Of a stretch of 64,000 bases of DNA, positions 1-8,701 are shown piece by piece; within the stretch, counting starts at the first letter, position 1; each line of letters starts with the position of its first letter. Source of the DNA: Pseudomonas sp. N40(2020) (lineage in GTDB: Bacteria > Pseudomonadota > Gammaproteobacteria > Pseudomonadales > Pseudomonadaceae). The stretch covers positions 62,001 through 126,000 of the forward strand of contig NZ_JACSZV010000003.1 of NCBI RefSeq assembly GCF_014472415.1, in the 5' to 3' direction. Both the position numbers and the translations under genes were made by a program. The notes under the pieces are model-generated. The model was not told the origin of the DNA, searched no databases, and saw only the letters and a list, made by a program, of their open reading frames with translations.

Positions 1-899
1 GTGTTGGCTTCTCGCGGATCGTCGGAGAGGAATTCCCAGATCTTGCTGAAGTAGAAGCCGACCTTGGTGAAGGTGCTCATGGCGTTCGGCTGGTAAGCGT
101 GAACCACTTTGCCCAGGCCGATTTCGATCTCTTTGCCATTGGCATCACGAGCGGTCAGCGCATCGCGGTTGAACTGCGCATGCAGATCGGCCAGACGCGC
201 TTCGATGTCCTGATAACGGGCGTTAAGCTCGGCGCGCTCGGATTCCATGTCCGCTTGCGCGGTGGCGTCGAGCTTGCCTTCCAGTTCCAGCTTGCGACCG
301 TGCAGACGGATGCGTTCCAGCCCTGCGTTGATCGCGCCGATATCGACTTTTTCCATCGACTTGAGCTGCGCGGCGAGGCCGTTCACACGGTTGATCCGCG
401 CTTGCAGCTCTGGCCATGCGGCTTCGCCTTCGGCGATGACCTTGCCGTCCTGTTTGACGTTGACCAGGTAGCCGTAGAAGTTGCCCCACTCGCGACGCTC
501 CAGCGCCATCAGCTCTGGCGGCGTCTTCTGGTTGGTCAGCCACTCGCCGACGATCCAGGTGAAGTCGTTGCCGTTCAGGTCACGGTTGCCGACCTTGATC
601 AGCTCCCGGGTCATGAATTCCGGGCCTTCGTCCGGCACTGGCAAACCAGCGCTTTTGAGGCGGGCACGGGGCACTTCTTCCTTCTGTACCACTTCGCCGA
701 CCACGAGGTGCTGGGCCTGGCCAGGTACGTCGTAGCTGGCGTGGATCAGATCCGCCGGCCAAAAGTGACCCAGACCGCGCACGGCAATCACCGCCAGCAG
801 GCCAATGGTCATGATGACCGAGATGGACACCGCGCCACCGCTGATCCAGACGCCCGGGGCGCCGCTCTTGAACCATCCTTTCAGGGAGTTCTGTTTCAC
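1..899 (-). CDS. pstA: Phosphate ABC transporter permease PstA (3' part missing)
   Basis: PstA is one of the two inner-membrane permeases of the high-affinity phosphate importer PstSCAB. The reading frame opens at a GTG (899) 16 bp downstream of the pstC stop and stays open to the window edge, giving 299 codons of a protein that is usually about 550 residues in Pseudomonas. A membrane helix (around residues 18-40, rich in I, L, V) is followed by a long polar region, as in the extended Pseudomonas PstA whose periplasmic domain precedes the transport core. The core and C-terminus lie outside the window. It is co-transcribed with pstC; pstB and phoU are expected to follow. The identification rests on position and architecture more than on a motif. 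Confidence 0.85.
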   Translation of the reverse strand, partial: MKQNSLKGWFKSGAPGVWISGGAVSISVIMTIGLLAVIAVRGLGHFWPADLIHASYDVPGQAQHLVVGEVVQKEEVPRARLKSAGLPVPDEGPEFMTRELIKVGNRDLNGNDFTWIVGEWLTNQKTPPELMALERREWGNFYGYLVNVKQDGKVIAEGEAAWPELQARINRVNGLAAQLKSMEKVDIGAINAGLERIRLHGRKLELEGKLDATAQADMESERAELNARYQDIEARLADLHAQFNRDALTARDANGKEIEIGLGKVVHAYQPNAMSTFTKVGFYFSKIWEFLSDDPREAN

Positions 900-915
900 A
901 GACTTCTACCTTTGC

Positions 916-3198
916 TTAAAGCGACGAGTATTTCTTGCGCAGACGCTGACGAATCAGTTCTGCCAGGGTGTTCATGACGAAGGTGAACATCAGCAGCACC
1001 AGCGCCGAGAGGAACAGCACGCGGTAGTGGCTGCCGCCGACTTCCGACTCCGGCATTTCCACCGCGACGTTGGCGGCCAGGGTGCGCAGGCCTTCGAACA
1101 GGTTCATTTCCATGACCGGGGTGTTACCGGTGGCCATCAGCACGATCATGGTTTCACCGACCGCACGGCCCATGCCGATCATCAGCGCCGAGAAGATGCC
1201 CGGGCTGGCGGTCAGGATCACCACACGCGTCATGGTCTGCCACGGTGTGGCACCGAGGGCCAGCGAACCGAGGGTCAGGCCACGCGGCACGCTGAACACG
1301 GCGTCTTCGGCAATCGAATAGATGTTCGGGATCACCGCAAAACCCATGGCCAGACCGACCACCAGAGCGTTGCGCTGGTCGTAGGTGATGCCCAGGTCGT
1401 GGGAGATCCACATGCGCATGTCGCCGCCGAAGAACCAGTTCTCCATGTACGGGCTCATGTACAGCGACAGCCAGCCCACAAACAGGATCACTGGAATCAG
1501 CAGCGCACTTTCCCAGCCATCCGGGACTCTCAGGCGGATCGACTCAGGCAGACGGCTGAAGGCGAAACCGGCGACCAGAATGCCGATCGGCAGCAGCATC
1601 AGCAGGCTGAAGATGCCCGGCAGATGCCCTTCGACATACGGCGCGAGGAACAGACCGGCGAAGAAACCGAGGATCACCGTCGGCATCGCTTCCATCAGTT
1701 CGATCACCGGCTTGACCTTGCGGCGCATGCCCGGGGCCATGAAGTACGCGGTGTAGATCGCAGCGGCAACGGCCAGTGGCGCGGCCAGCAGCATCGCGTA
1801 GAACGCGGCTTTCAGGGTGCCGAAGGTCAGTGGCGACAGGCTCAGTTTCGGTTCGAAATCGGTGTTGGCCGCGGTCGATTGCCAGACATATTTAGGCTCG
1901 TCGTAGTTTTCGTACCAGACCTTGCTCCACAGCGCGCTCCAGGAAACTTCCGGATGCGGGTTGTCGAGGAGCAGTGGTTGCAGCTTGCCGCCAGACTCCA
2001 CGATCACGCGGTTGGCACGCGGCGACAGACCGAACAGGCCCGGGCCATCGACCACTTGGTCAACCAGCAAAGTACGGTGCGCGGTGCTGTGGAACACGCC
2101 GAGCTTGCCGCTGGCATCCAGGGCAACGAAGCCTTTGCGACGCTCTTCGGCGCTGATTTCAACGATCGGCGTGGTGCCCATCTGGAAGGTGCGGATCTGC
2201 TTCAGACGCAGCTCACCATCGGTGTCGCGGGCCATGAACCATTGGGCCAGACCGCCCTTGGAGTCACCGACGATCAGCGAGATACCGCCCACCAGCTGTG
2301 TGGTCGCAGTGACTTCGGTATCGGCGTTTTCCAGCAGTTTGTAGCGACCGTTGAGGCTCTTGTCGCGCAGGCTGAATACGTCGGCCTGGGCACGACCGTT
2401 GACCACGTACAACCATTGCTGACGCGGGTCGACGAAGATGTTTTTAACCGGCTCAGTCATTTGCGGCAGATCGATACGCTTCTGCTCGTTGGTGACTTCG
2501 CCGGTCATCATGTTTTCTTCGCTGGTCAGCGACAGCACATTGAGTTGCGAACCGGTCGAACCCACCAGCATCAGCGTCGTATCGGTGGCGTTGAGGCTGA
2601 CATGCTCCAGCGCACCGCCCGCTTCGTTCAGCGCGATTGGCGCCTCGCCGTAGGGGTATTCGATGGCCGGGGTGATGGTTTTCTTGCCGTCGGGGTAGCT
2701 GACTTTATAAGTGTGACGGAACACCAGCGCCTGACCGTTGGACAGACCCACGGCAACCAGCGGATGACCTGGCTGGTCTTCACCAATGGAGCTCACGGTT
2801 GCACCGGCGGGCAGAGGCAGATCGACGCGCTTCAGTTCAGCGCCACTGTCGATATCGAAGAACAATGCCTGGCCCTTGTCGGAAACGCGCATGGCCACCT
2901 GATTCTGCTCTTCGAGCGAAATCATCAGCGGCTTGCCGGCGTCCTGCATCCAGGCTGGAGTGATCGAGTCTTTCGCCTCCAGGTCAGCGCCCTGGAACAA
3001 CGGCGCGACCACGTAGGCGAGGAAGAAGAAGATCAGGGTGATGGCTGCCAGCACCGCCAGACCGCCAACGAGGACGTACCAGCGAGTGAAGCGATCCTTG
3101 AGCGCGCGAATGCGGCGCTTGCGTTGCAGCTCAGGCGTATTGAAATCAATGCGCTTGGGAGGATTAGTAGTCATTTGGGAATTGGCCAGATCATTCAT
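916..3198 (-). CDS. pstC: Phosphate ABC transporter permease PstC, long Pseudomonas form
   Basis: The 760-residue protein has one N-terminal membrane helix (about residues 38-65), a large periplasmic region of some 400 residues, and a C-terminal permease core with several helices. In the core the stretch EAMPTVILGFFAGLFLAPY and the loop VGETMIVLMATGNTPVM are typical of PstC. E. coli PstC is only about 320 residues, so the long periplasmic insert is the notable feature; it is usual in Pseudomonas. The ATG at 3198 follows AGGGTGAG. A perfect PHO box ends only 22 bp upstream of this ATG, which leaves little room for a leader; the in-frame ATG at 3174 is the alternative start but has no visible Shine-Dalgarno sequence. 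Confidence 0.95.
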   Translation of the reverse strand: MNDLANSQMTTNPPKRIDFNTPELQRKRRIRALKDRFTRWYVLVGGLAVLAAITLIFFFLAYVVAPLFQGADLEAKDSITPAWMQDAGKPLMISLEEQNQVAMRVSDKGQALFFDIDSGAELKRVDLPLPAGATVSSIGEDQPGHPLVAVGLSNGQALVFRHTYKVSYPDGKKTITPAIEYPYGEAPIALNEAGGALEHVSLNATDTTLMLVGSTGSQLNVLSLTSEENMMTGEVTNEQKRIDLPQMTEPVKNIFVDPRQQWLYVVNGRAQADVFSLRDKSLNGRYKLLENADTEVTATTQLVGGISLIVGDSKGGLAQWFMARDTDGELRLKQIRTFQMGTTPIVEISAEERRKGFVALDASGKLGVFHSTAHRTLLVDQVVDGPGLFGLSPRANRVIVESGGKLQPLLLDNPHPEVSWSALWSKVWYENYDEPKYVWQSTAANTDFEPKLSLSPLTFGTLKAAFYAMLLAAPLAVAAAIYTAYFMAPGMRRKVKPVIELMEAMPTVILGFFAGLFLAPYVEGHLPGIFSLLMLLPIGILVAGFAFSRLPESIRLRVPDGWESALLIPVILFVGWLSLYMSPYMENWFFGGDMRMWISHDLGITYDQRNALVVGLAMGFAVIPNIYSIAEDAVFSVPRGLTLGSLALGATPWQTMTRVVILTASPGIFSALMIGMGRAVGETMIVLMATGNTPVMEMNLFEGLRTLAANVAVEMPESEVGGSHYRVLFLSALVLLMFTFVMNTLAELIRQRLRKKYSSL

Positions 3199-3220
3199 GC
3201 GCTCACCCTAGCGATCCTGT

Positions 3221-3238
3221 ATGACAGAAAGATGACAG
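3221..3238 (-). promoter_or_regulatory. PHO box upstream of pstC
   Basis: On the minus strand the site reads CTGTCATCTTTCTGTCAT, two perfect CTGTCAT half-sites separated by 4 bp, the classic PhoB binding pattern. It suggests that pstCAB-phoU has its own PhoB-dependent promoter in addition to readthrough from pstS. It lies unusually close (22 bp) to the pstC start codon. Confidence 0.85.
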
Positions 3239-3302
3239 TGCAGTGACGCAGCAAATCCACCGCCAGCGGGGCTGGCAGAGGATCGAAAATTTGAGGTGTG
3301 TA

Positions 3303-3333
3303 AAAGGCCGGTCTGCGGGCAGATCCGGCCTTT
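3303..3333 (-). terminator. Hairpin terminator after pstS
   Basis: The 9-bp arms AAAGGCCGG and CCGGCCTTT enclose a 13-nt loop, and on the minus strand the stem ends in a short U run. It lies between pstS and pstC and probably lets pstS be made in excess over the permease genes. Confidence 0.7.
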
Positions 3334-3338
3334 CACTT

Positions 3339-3365
3339 GAGTCCGACGGGGTTCACCCCGGACTC
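3339..3365. terminator. Second hairpin between pstS and pstC
   Basis: GAGTCC and GGACTC arms flank an inner GGGG-TTCA-CCCC stem, with a 3-nt bulge. It lies just downstream of the pstS stop and could protect the 3' end of the pstS message or help terminate it. There is no U run. Confidence 0.45.
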
Positions 3366-3371
3366 AATTTG

Positions 3372-4370
3372 TTACTTCTTTACGACTGCAGCGCCTTCTT
3401 GCAAGCCCAGGTCAGCCAGTGCTTTGGCAGCGACTTTGGCTGGCAACGGGATGTAACCGTCCTTGACTACAACTTCCTGGCCCTGTTTGGACAGAACCAG
3501 TTTCACGAACTCGGCTTCCAGCGGGGCCAGAGGCTTGTTCGGGGCTTTGTTGACGTAAACGTAGAGGAAACGCGACAGCGGGTACTTGCCGTTCAGGGCG
3601 TTTTCTTCGGTGTCTTCGATGAAATCAGTGCTGCCCTTCTTGGCCAGAGGCACGGTCTTCACGCTAGCGGTCTTGTAGCCGATGCCCGAGTAACCGATGC
3701 CGTTCAGCGAGGAGCTGATCGACTGCACGACCGAAGCCGAACCTGGTTGTTCGTTGACGTTTGGCTTGTAGTCACCTTTGCACAGGGCTTCTTCTTTGAA
3801 GTAGCCGTAAGTGCCGGATACCGAGTTACGGCCGAACAGTTGCACTGGCTTGTTGGCCAGGTCACCGGTTACACCCAGCTCACCCCAGGTTTTTACGTCG
3901 GCTTTGGCGCCGCACAGACGGGTGGACGAGAAGATCGCGTCAACCTGTTCCATGGTCAGGTGCTGGATCGGGTTGTCCTTGTGTACGAATACAGCCAGGG
4001 CGTCCACGGCAACCGGGATTGCAGTTGGCTTGTAGCCGTACTTCTGCTCGAAGGCCGCCAGTTCGGTGTCCTTCATCTTGCGGCTCATCGGGCCCAGGTT
4101 CGAGGTGCCTTCAGTCAGCGCAGGTGGCGCAGTGGCGGAGCCAGCGGCCTGAATCTGGATGTTTACGTTCGGGTATTCTTTCTTGTAGTTCTCGGCCCAC
4201 AGGGTCATGAGGTTGGCCAGGGTATCGGAGCCGACGCTGGACAGGTTGCCCGACACACCAGTGGTCTTGGTGTAGCTCGGGATAGCAGGGTCAACAGCGG
4301 CAACCGCGTTGGCAGTCGCAACGCCAGCAGCGACAAAAGTCATTGCCGCCATCAAACGCTTCAGTTTCAT
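3372..4370 (-). CDS. pstS: Periplasmic phosphate-binding protein PstS
   Basis: The 332-residue protein begins with a signal peptide ([20 protein letters not shown], cleavage probably after NAVA). Phosphate-binding PBP motifs follow: [38 protein letters not shown], and [13 protein letters not shown], which carry the S, T, R and D residues that bind the oxyanion. It delivers inorganic phosphate to PstCA. The ATG at 4370 follows TAGGAG, and a PHO box sits 68 bp upstream, so PhoBR induction under phosphate starvation is expected. Length and layout are typical of the proteobacterial PstS family. Confidence 0.96.
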   Translation of the reverse strand: MKLKRLMAAMTFVAAGVATANAVAAVDPAIPSYTKTTGVSGNLSSVGSDTLANLMTLWAENYKKEYPNVNIQIQAAGSATAPPALTEGTSNLGPMSRKMKDTELAAFEQKYGYKPTAIPVAVDALAVFVHKDNPIQHLTMEQVDAIFSSTRLCGAKADVKTWGELGVTGDLANKPVQLFGRNSVSGTYGYFKEEALCKGDYKPNVNEQPGSASVVQSISSSLNGIGYSGIGYKTASVKTVPLAKKGSTDFIEDTEENALNGKYPLSRFLYVYVNKAPNKPLAPLEAEFVKLVLSKQGQEVVVKDGYIPLPAKVAAKALADLGLQEGAAVVKK

Positions 4371-4437
4371 GCCTTACTCCTAGCAGATAGGGTGTGTTAA
4401 GTCGGGGCCAAGTATCAGCAGGCCGTGTGAACACTCT

Positions 4438-4455
4438 ATGGCTGAAATATGACAA
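4438..4455 (-). promoter_or_regulatory. PHO box upstream of pstS
   Basis: On the minus strand the site reads TTGTCATATTTCAGCCAT, a slightly degenerate pair of CTGTCAT-type half-sites with 4-bp spacing. The distance of 68 bp to the pstS ATG leaves normal room for a -10 region and leader. Confidence 0.7.
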
Positions 4456-4508
4456 TTGGATGAAAGGCCAGCATCCAAGGTTTTACTGGATGATTCGTGG
4501 TGCCCCCA

Positions 4509-4574
4509 TTCGCGAGCAGGCTCGCTCCCACTGTTTGAAATGCATTCCAATGTGGGAGCGAGCCTGCTCGCGAA
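4509..4574. repeat. REPIN-like inverted repeat (GTGGGAGCGAG family)
   Basis: Two perfect 23-bp arms (4509-4531 and 4552-4574) ending in GCTCCCAC and GTGGGAGC flank a 20-bp spacer. This is the common Pseudomonas fluorescens extragenic palindrome; the same element recurs at 38041-38128, with shorter relatives at 15098-15123 and 49256-49281. Confidence 0.85.
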
Positions 4575-4604
4575 GAGTCCGGTACTGCTGGAGGAGATTT
4601 CGGA

Positions 4605-5903
4605 TCAGCGACCCTTCTTCCAGAGCCACGCCCCCACCAGAATCCCCATCGCACACAGCACTGCCACGTAGTAGGCCGGGCCCATCGCGCTTTCTTTAAG
4701 CAACAGGCTGACAATCATCGGCGTCAGGCCACCGAAGATCGCGTACGCCACGTTGTAAGAAAACGACAATCCGCTGAAACGCACTACCGGCGGGAACGCC
4801 TTGACCATCACGTAGGGCACCGCACCAATGGTGCCGACCAGCAAACCGGTCAACGCATACAGCGGGAACAGCCAGTTCGGGTGATCCGCGAGGCTGTGAT
4901 AGAAGGTCCAGGAGCTGATCAGCAAGCCCAGGCAACCGAACACAAACACCCGGCCGGCGCCAAAGCGATCCGCCAGCGCACCGGAAATGATGCAACCAAA
5001 GCTCAGGAACACGATCGCCAGGCTGTTGGATTGCAGCGCGGTGGTCGGCGAGAAGTGGTAAACGGTTTGCAGCACAGTCGGGGTCATCAGAATGACTACG
5101 ACGATCCCGGCCGACAGCAGCCAGGTCAGCAGCATCGAGATCGCAATCGCCCCGCGATGGTCACGCAGCACCGCGCGCAGCGGCACTTCTTCGGCCAGCG
5201 CCTTGCGCAGTTGCAGCTCGGCGAACACCGGGGTTTCGTGCAGCCAGCGGCGCAAGTAAACCGAGAACAGACCGAACACGCCACCGAGCAGGAACGGAAT
5301 CCGCCAGGCGTAATCCGCAACCTCGGTCGGCGTATAGATGCTGTTGATCGCCGTGGCGACCAGCGAGCCGAGCAGAATTCCGGCGGTCAGGCCGCTGGTC
5401 AGGGTGCCGCAGGCGTAGCCCATGTGCTTCTGCGGGACGTGTTCGGAAACGAAGACCCATGCCCCCGGTACTTCACCGCCAATCGCCGCGCCTTGAATCA
5501 CCCGCATCAGCAGTAAAAGGATCGGCGCCCACATGCCGATCTGCGCATACGTCGGCAGCAGACCCATGATCAGGGTCGGCACGGCCATCATGAAGATGCT
5601 CAGGGTGAACATTTTCTTGCGCCCCAGCAGGTCGCCGAAGTGCGCCATGACAATGCCGCCCAGCGGCCGCGCAAGGTAACCGGCGGCAAAGATGCCGAAG
5701 GTCTGCATCAGGCGCAGCCACTCAGGCATGTCGGCCGGGAAGAACAACTTGCCGACCACGGTGGCGAAGAATACGAAGATGATGAAATCGTAAAACTCCA
5801 GCGCACCGCCCAGGGCCGATAGCGACAGAGTCTTGTAGTCATTGCGGGTCAATGGTCGTGCGGGTTGGTCGGGCTGCGCGAGGCTCGAAGGCGCTGTGGT
5901 CAT
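4605..5903 (-). CDS. MFS transporter, metabolite:H+ symporter (MHS) type
   Basis: The predicted 432-residue inner-membrane protein has about 12 hydrophobic segments. The first helix carries GALEFYDFIIFVFFA, and after helix 2 comes ARPLGGIVMAHFGDLLGRKK, the A-type motif of the MHS family (ProP, ShiA, KgtP relatives). An RVIQGAAIGGEVPGAWVFVSEH stretch is also typical. The substrate, probably a carboxylate or osmolyte, cannot be read from sequence. The ATG at 5903 was preferred over an upstream start because the extra 32 residues lack homologous character. It stands alone, with no operon partner. Confidence 0.85.
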   Translation of the reverse strand: MTTAPSSLAQPDQPARPLTRNDYKTLSLSALGGALEFYDFIIFVFFATVVGKLFFPADMPEWLRLMQTFGIFAAGYLARPLGGIVMAHFGDLLGRKKMFTLSIFMMAVPTLIMGLLPTYAQIGMWAPILLLLMRVIQGAAIGGEVPGAWVFVSEHVPQKHMGYACGTLTSGLTAGILLGSLVATAINSIYTPTEVADYAWRIPFLLGGVFGLFSVYLRRWLHETPVFAELQLRKALAEEVPLRAVLRDHRGAIAISMLLTWLLSAGIVVVILMTPTVLQTVYHFSPTTALQSNSLAIVFLSFGCIISGALADRFGAGRVFVFGCLGLLISSWTFYHSLADHPNWLFPLYALTGLLVGTIGAVPYVMVKAFPPVVRFSGLSFSYNVAYAIFGGLTPMIVSLLLKESAMGPAYYVAVLCAMGILVGAWLWKKGR

Positions 5904-6278
5904 GGCAAGGGCTTCTCTTATAGGCGGATCTGCGACTCCAACAACGCTGGCTGGAGCTTTGGCAGGTTCGGCACCATAGCAAATTGTTCGAAAAAGCACA
6001 TAGAGGCGCGTATTTGACAGTCAAAATCAGAACCGGGTGGTCGTCGCGGAGTCTACCGACCGATATACTCGCAACCTTGCCCCGGTTTGTAGGGGGTTGC
6101 TGTGCGAAAACGTCGTTGGCCCGCCCTTTGAACGGAGCAGCCGGTTTCGCAGAGTTTCCCTTTAGGCGCCTTATGGAAGACGTGACGAACGTAGTATGTT
6201 CGGTGCTGAATCGTTTTTCCTGAAGACGGCTACCACCAGCAATACCAACAAGAGTCACGGGTCAGAGGCACCCCCGGC
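5904..6278. other. Intergenic region, no gene seen
   Basis: This 375-bp region separates two divergent genes and must hold both promoters. I see no convincing paired -35/-10 elements, no palindrome of note and no credible ORF; the ORFs that cross it lack family features. Confidence 0.6.
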
Positions 6279-6683
6279 ATGATAGAGCTCGAACAAGAAG
6301 ATCCAATCCCGCAAGGCGACCTGGCCCTGCAAATCACCGCTCTCCCGCGTGAAACCAACGGCTTTGGCGATATTTTCGGCGGCTGGCTGGTGGCACAGAT
6401 GGATTTGGCCGGCACCGCGATGGCCAGCCGTGTCGCCGGAGGCCGCGTGGCCACCGTCGCTATCGACCGCATGGCATTCCTGGTTCCGGTCGCCGTTGGC
6501 GCGCAATTGTCCTTTTATACCCAGACCCTGGAAATCGGCCGCAGCTCGATCCAGATGATGGTCGAAGTGTGGAGCGACGATCCGTTGTCCAGCGAGTGGC
6601 GTAAAGTGACCGAAGCGGTGTTTGTCTTCGTCGCCATCGACGGCAGTGGTCGCACCCGGTCGGTTCCACCGCGCGCACGCTAA
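6279..6683 (+). CDS. Acyl-CoA thioesterase, YciA-like hotdog fold
   Basis: The 134-residue single-domain protein shows the YciA signature FGDIFGGWLVAQMDLAGTAMASR (about residues 28-50), where the Asp in MDLAG is the expected catalytic residue, followed by TVAIDRMAFLVPVAVG. It should hydrolyse acyl-CoA thioesters in the cytoplasm. The start ATG lacks a strong Shine-Dalgarno but matches the usual N-terminus of the family. The next gene starts 58 bp later and could share the transcript. Confidence 0.88.
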   Translation: MIELEQEDPIPQGDLALQITALPRETNGFGDIFGGWLVAQMDLAGTAMASRVAGGRVATVAIDRMAFLVPVAVGAQLSFYTQTLEIGRSSIQMMVEVWSDDPLSSEWRKVTEAVFVFVAIDGSGRTRSVPPRAR

Positions 6684-6741
6684 ACCTCACGGCCGTTTCA
6701 CGGTCGATAGTTGTCCCAAGTGTCTGATCGAGAGCTGTCCC

Positions 6742-7641
6742 ATGAACACGCCCAACGTTGAAGCCGTGAAACTGGATGAACTGAACTGCTGGCGCATCCG
6801 CCACGGTCAGGCCGAAGTGCTGGTAGCCCAGCAAGGCGCGCACATCCTCAGTTATCAGGTTGACGGCCAGCCGCCGATCATCTGGCTCAACGACAAGGCC
6901 GAGTTCAAGACCGGTAAGAGCATCCGTGCTGGCGTGCCGGTGTGCTGGCCGTGGTTCGGCAAATTCGAACGCAACCCGCAGAACGTGCAGGCCATGTACA
7001 CCGGTGGGCAACCCGCACCCGCGCACGGTCTTGTGCGGGCGATGGATTGGGAACTGGGTGGCATCGAAGCCGAGAGCGATGGCGTCAAGGTCGAGTTCAA
7101 ACTGCCCTACCCTGAAGGCGGCCTGCCGGGCTGGCCGCATCAGGTCGATCTGACCCTGACCCTGCGTCTGGACGATCAGTTGCACCTCAGCCTGACCAGC
7201 CATAACCGTGGCGGCGACACTGTCAGCCTCAGCCAGGCGTTGCACACCTACTTCGCCGTCAGCGATGTGCGCAATGTGCATGTCGAAGGTGTGGACGGTT
7301 TGAATTACATCGAGACCCTGGACGACTGGAAGACCAACGCCCAGACAGGCGACCTGCATTTTGCCGGCGAAACCGACCGCATCTACCTCGACGCCCCGCC
7401 GCAGTTGAGCATCGTCGACCCGACGTGGGAGCGGCGCATTGTCCTCACCAGCACGGGCTCGCGCACTGCGGTGATCTGGAACCCGTGGATCGACCGCGCC
7501 GCAGCGCTCAGCGATATGGATAACGATGGCTGGCAACGCATGCTGTGCATCGAGACGGCGAATGTGATGGATGATGTGGTGAGTCTGGCGCCGGGTGCGA
7601 GCCATACAATGGGTGTCAGCGTCGGCAGCAAAGCGCTTTAA
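6742..7641 (+). CDS. D-hexose-6-phosphate mutarotase (YeaD family)
   Basis: The 299-residue protein belongs to the aldose-1-epimerase-like glucose-6-phosphate 1-epimerases. It shows GAHILSYQ, IRAGVPVCWPWFGKF, PAHGLVRAMDWEL (with the catalytic His), SQALHTYFAVSD, and a late VIWNPWIDRAAALSDMDNDGW segment that carries the general-base region. It would interconvert alpha and beta anomers of glucose-6-phosphate. The ATG at 6742 was chosen over an in-frame start at 6622 that would overlap the thioesterase gene. Confidence 0.9.
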   Translation: MNTPNVEAVKLDELNCWRIRHGQAEVLVAQQGAHILSYQVDGQPPIIWLNDKAEFKTGKSIRAGVPVCWPWFGKFERNPQNVQAMYTGGQPAPAHGLVRAMDWELGGIEAESDGVKVEFKLPYPEGGLPGWPHQVDLTLTLRLDDQLHLSLTSHNRGGDTVSLSQALHTYFAVSDVRNVHVEGVDGLNYIETLDDWKTNAQTGDLHFAGETDRIYLDAPPQLSIVDPTWERRIVLTSTGSRTAVIWNPWIDRAAALSDMDNDGWQRMLCIETANVMDDVVSLAPGASHTMGVSVGSKAL

Positions 7642-7647
7642 GATCAA

Positions 7648-7711
7648 AAGATCGCAGCCTGCGGCAGCTCCTACAGGGATCAATGTAGGAGCTGCCGCAG
7701 GCTGCGATCTT
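7648..7711. repeat. REPIN-like inverted repeat (GATCGCAGCC family)
   Basis: Perfect 27-bp arms (7648-7674 and 7685-7711) contain GTAGGAGCTGCCGCAGGC and its complement around a 10-bp spacer. It lies between two convergent genes and may also act as a bidirectional terminator. The same family occurs at 10499, 13254, 27261, 42856 and 53442. Confidence 0.85.
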
Positions 7712-7716
7712 GTGCT

Positions 7717-8253
7717 TTAGAGATCCGATTCCTGCACCACTCGCACCTTGTCCGCCTCCAGCGCATACGCCGCGTCAGCCAGATCGTTGCTGACCTTTTC
7801 GACCTTCAGCGTGCCGGTCACCCACAGCGGCGTGTAGATGTCTTCCAGCTTCAGCCCCTTCGGATAGCGCACCAGTACCAGTTGATTCGGCGGCGGTGGC
7901 GGCACGTGGATACACGCGCCCGGGTACGGCACCAGGAAAAACAGGGTGCTGCGACCCTTGGCATCGGATTCCAGCGGCACCGGATAACCACCGATGCGGA
8001 TGTGCTTGTCGTTCATCGACGCCACGGTTTTGGTCGAGTACATCACCGCCGGCAGACCTTTGGCCTGTTTCATCCCGCCCTTCTCGGTGAAGGTGCCGGT
8101 GGCTTCCGGGGAGTTGTGGTCGATGTCGGGCATGGCCTCCAGGGCCTTTTGATCCGACTTGGGCATCAGTTCGAGCCAGTCGGTTTCCGGCAGTTCGCCG
8201 GCGTGGGCCAAACCGCTACCCAGAAAAAGGAGAGTCAACAGAAGACGGCGCAT
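7717..8253 (-). CDS. DUF3299 periplasmic protein
   Basis: The 178-residue protein starts with a signal peptide (MRRLLLTLLFLGSGLAHA, cleaved after AHA). It carries the family hallmark PYPGACIHVPPPPPNQ near residues 105-125. DUF3299 proteins are exported and of unknown function; the conserved Cys-His-Pro stretch hints at metal or heme binding but this is not shown here. A terminator-like hairpin lies upstream, so it is probably transcribed on its own. Confidence 0.8.
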   Translation of the reverse strand: MRRLLLTLLFLGSGLAHAGELPETDWLELMPKSDQKALEAMPDIDHNSPEATGTFTEKGGMKQAKGLPAVMYSTKTVASMNDKHIRIGGYPVPLESDAKGRSTLFFLVPYPGACIHVPPPPPNQLVLVRYPKGLKLEDIYTPLWVTGTLKVEKVSNDLADAAYALEADKVRVVQESDL

Positions 8254-8300
8254 GAAGGTGCTCGGACAAAGGAAAGGACTATAAATCGCCGAGCATTCTA

Positions 8301-8329
8301 GCCCTCCCTGCCCGATTGGCAGAGAGGGC
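8301..8329. terminator. Hairpin between the GlsB/YeaQ-like and DUF3299 genes
   Basis: GCCCTC..CTGCC pairs with GGCAG.GAGGGC around a 5-nt loop, with single-base mismatches in the stem. It lies just after the stop of the YeaQ-like gene on the minus strand and probably ends that transcript. Confidence 0.5.
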
Positions 8330-8343
8330 TTTGTCGCTTTGGA

Positions 8344-8589
8344 TCACTTCTTTTTGATCAGGCCGTAGATCACCAGCAACACGATCGCGCCAACCAGTGC
8401 GCCGATGAAACCTGCGCCCTCGCCCGCCCGATAGATGCCCAGGGCCTGGCCGCCGTAGGTGGCTGCCAGCGAACCGCCGATACCGAGCAGGATGGTCATG
8501 ATCCAGCCCATGCTGTCATCGCCCGGTTTCAGGAACCGAGCCAGCAGGCCGACGATCAAGCCGATAAAGATGGTTCCGATAATTCCCAT
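8344..8589 (-). CDS. GlsB/YeaQ/YmgE family stress-response membrane protein
   Basis: The 81-residue, very hydrophobic protein has three membrane segments rich in Gly, Ile and Leu (GIIGTIFIGLIVGLLARFLKP, WIMTILLGIGGSLAATYGG, GFIGALVGAIVLLVIYGLIKKK). This glycine-zipper-like pattern defines the transglycosylase-associated (YeaQ) family, which is stress-induced in many bacteria and of unknown mechanism. AGGGAAA precedes the ATG at 8589. Confidence 0.9.
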   Translation of the reverse strand: MGIIGTIFIGLIVGLLARFLKPGDDSMGWIMTILLGIGGSLAATYGGQALGIYRAGEGAGFIGALVGAIVLLVIYGLIKKK

Positions 8590-8701
8590 GGCATTTCCCT
8601 CTGTGTGAATTGGCTATGCCAAAGCCTAGACAGACTTTGGCATCCTGCCATCAGAGAACGGCGGCCCCTGAATGGTTCCGCCGCTGCCACATGAAACTGT
8701 T

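Noticed and set aside
805..3246. Long plus-strand ORF of 813 codons
   Set aside because: It is a mirror of pstC, with His/Gln/Arg-rich composition typical of antisense frames in high-GC DNA and no domain.
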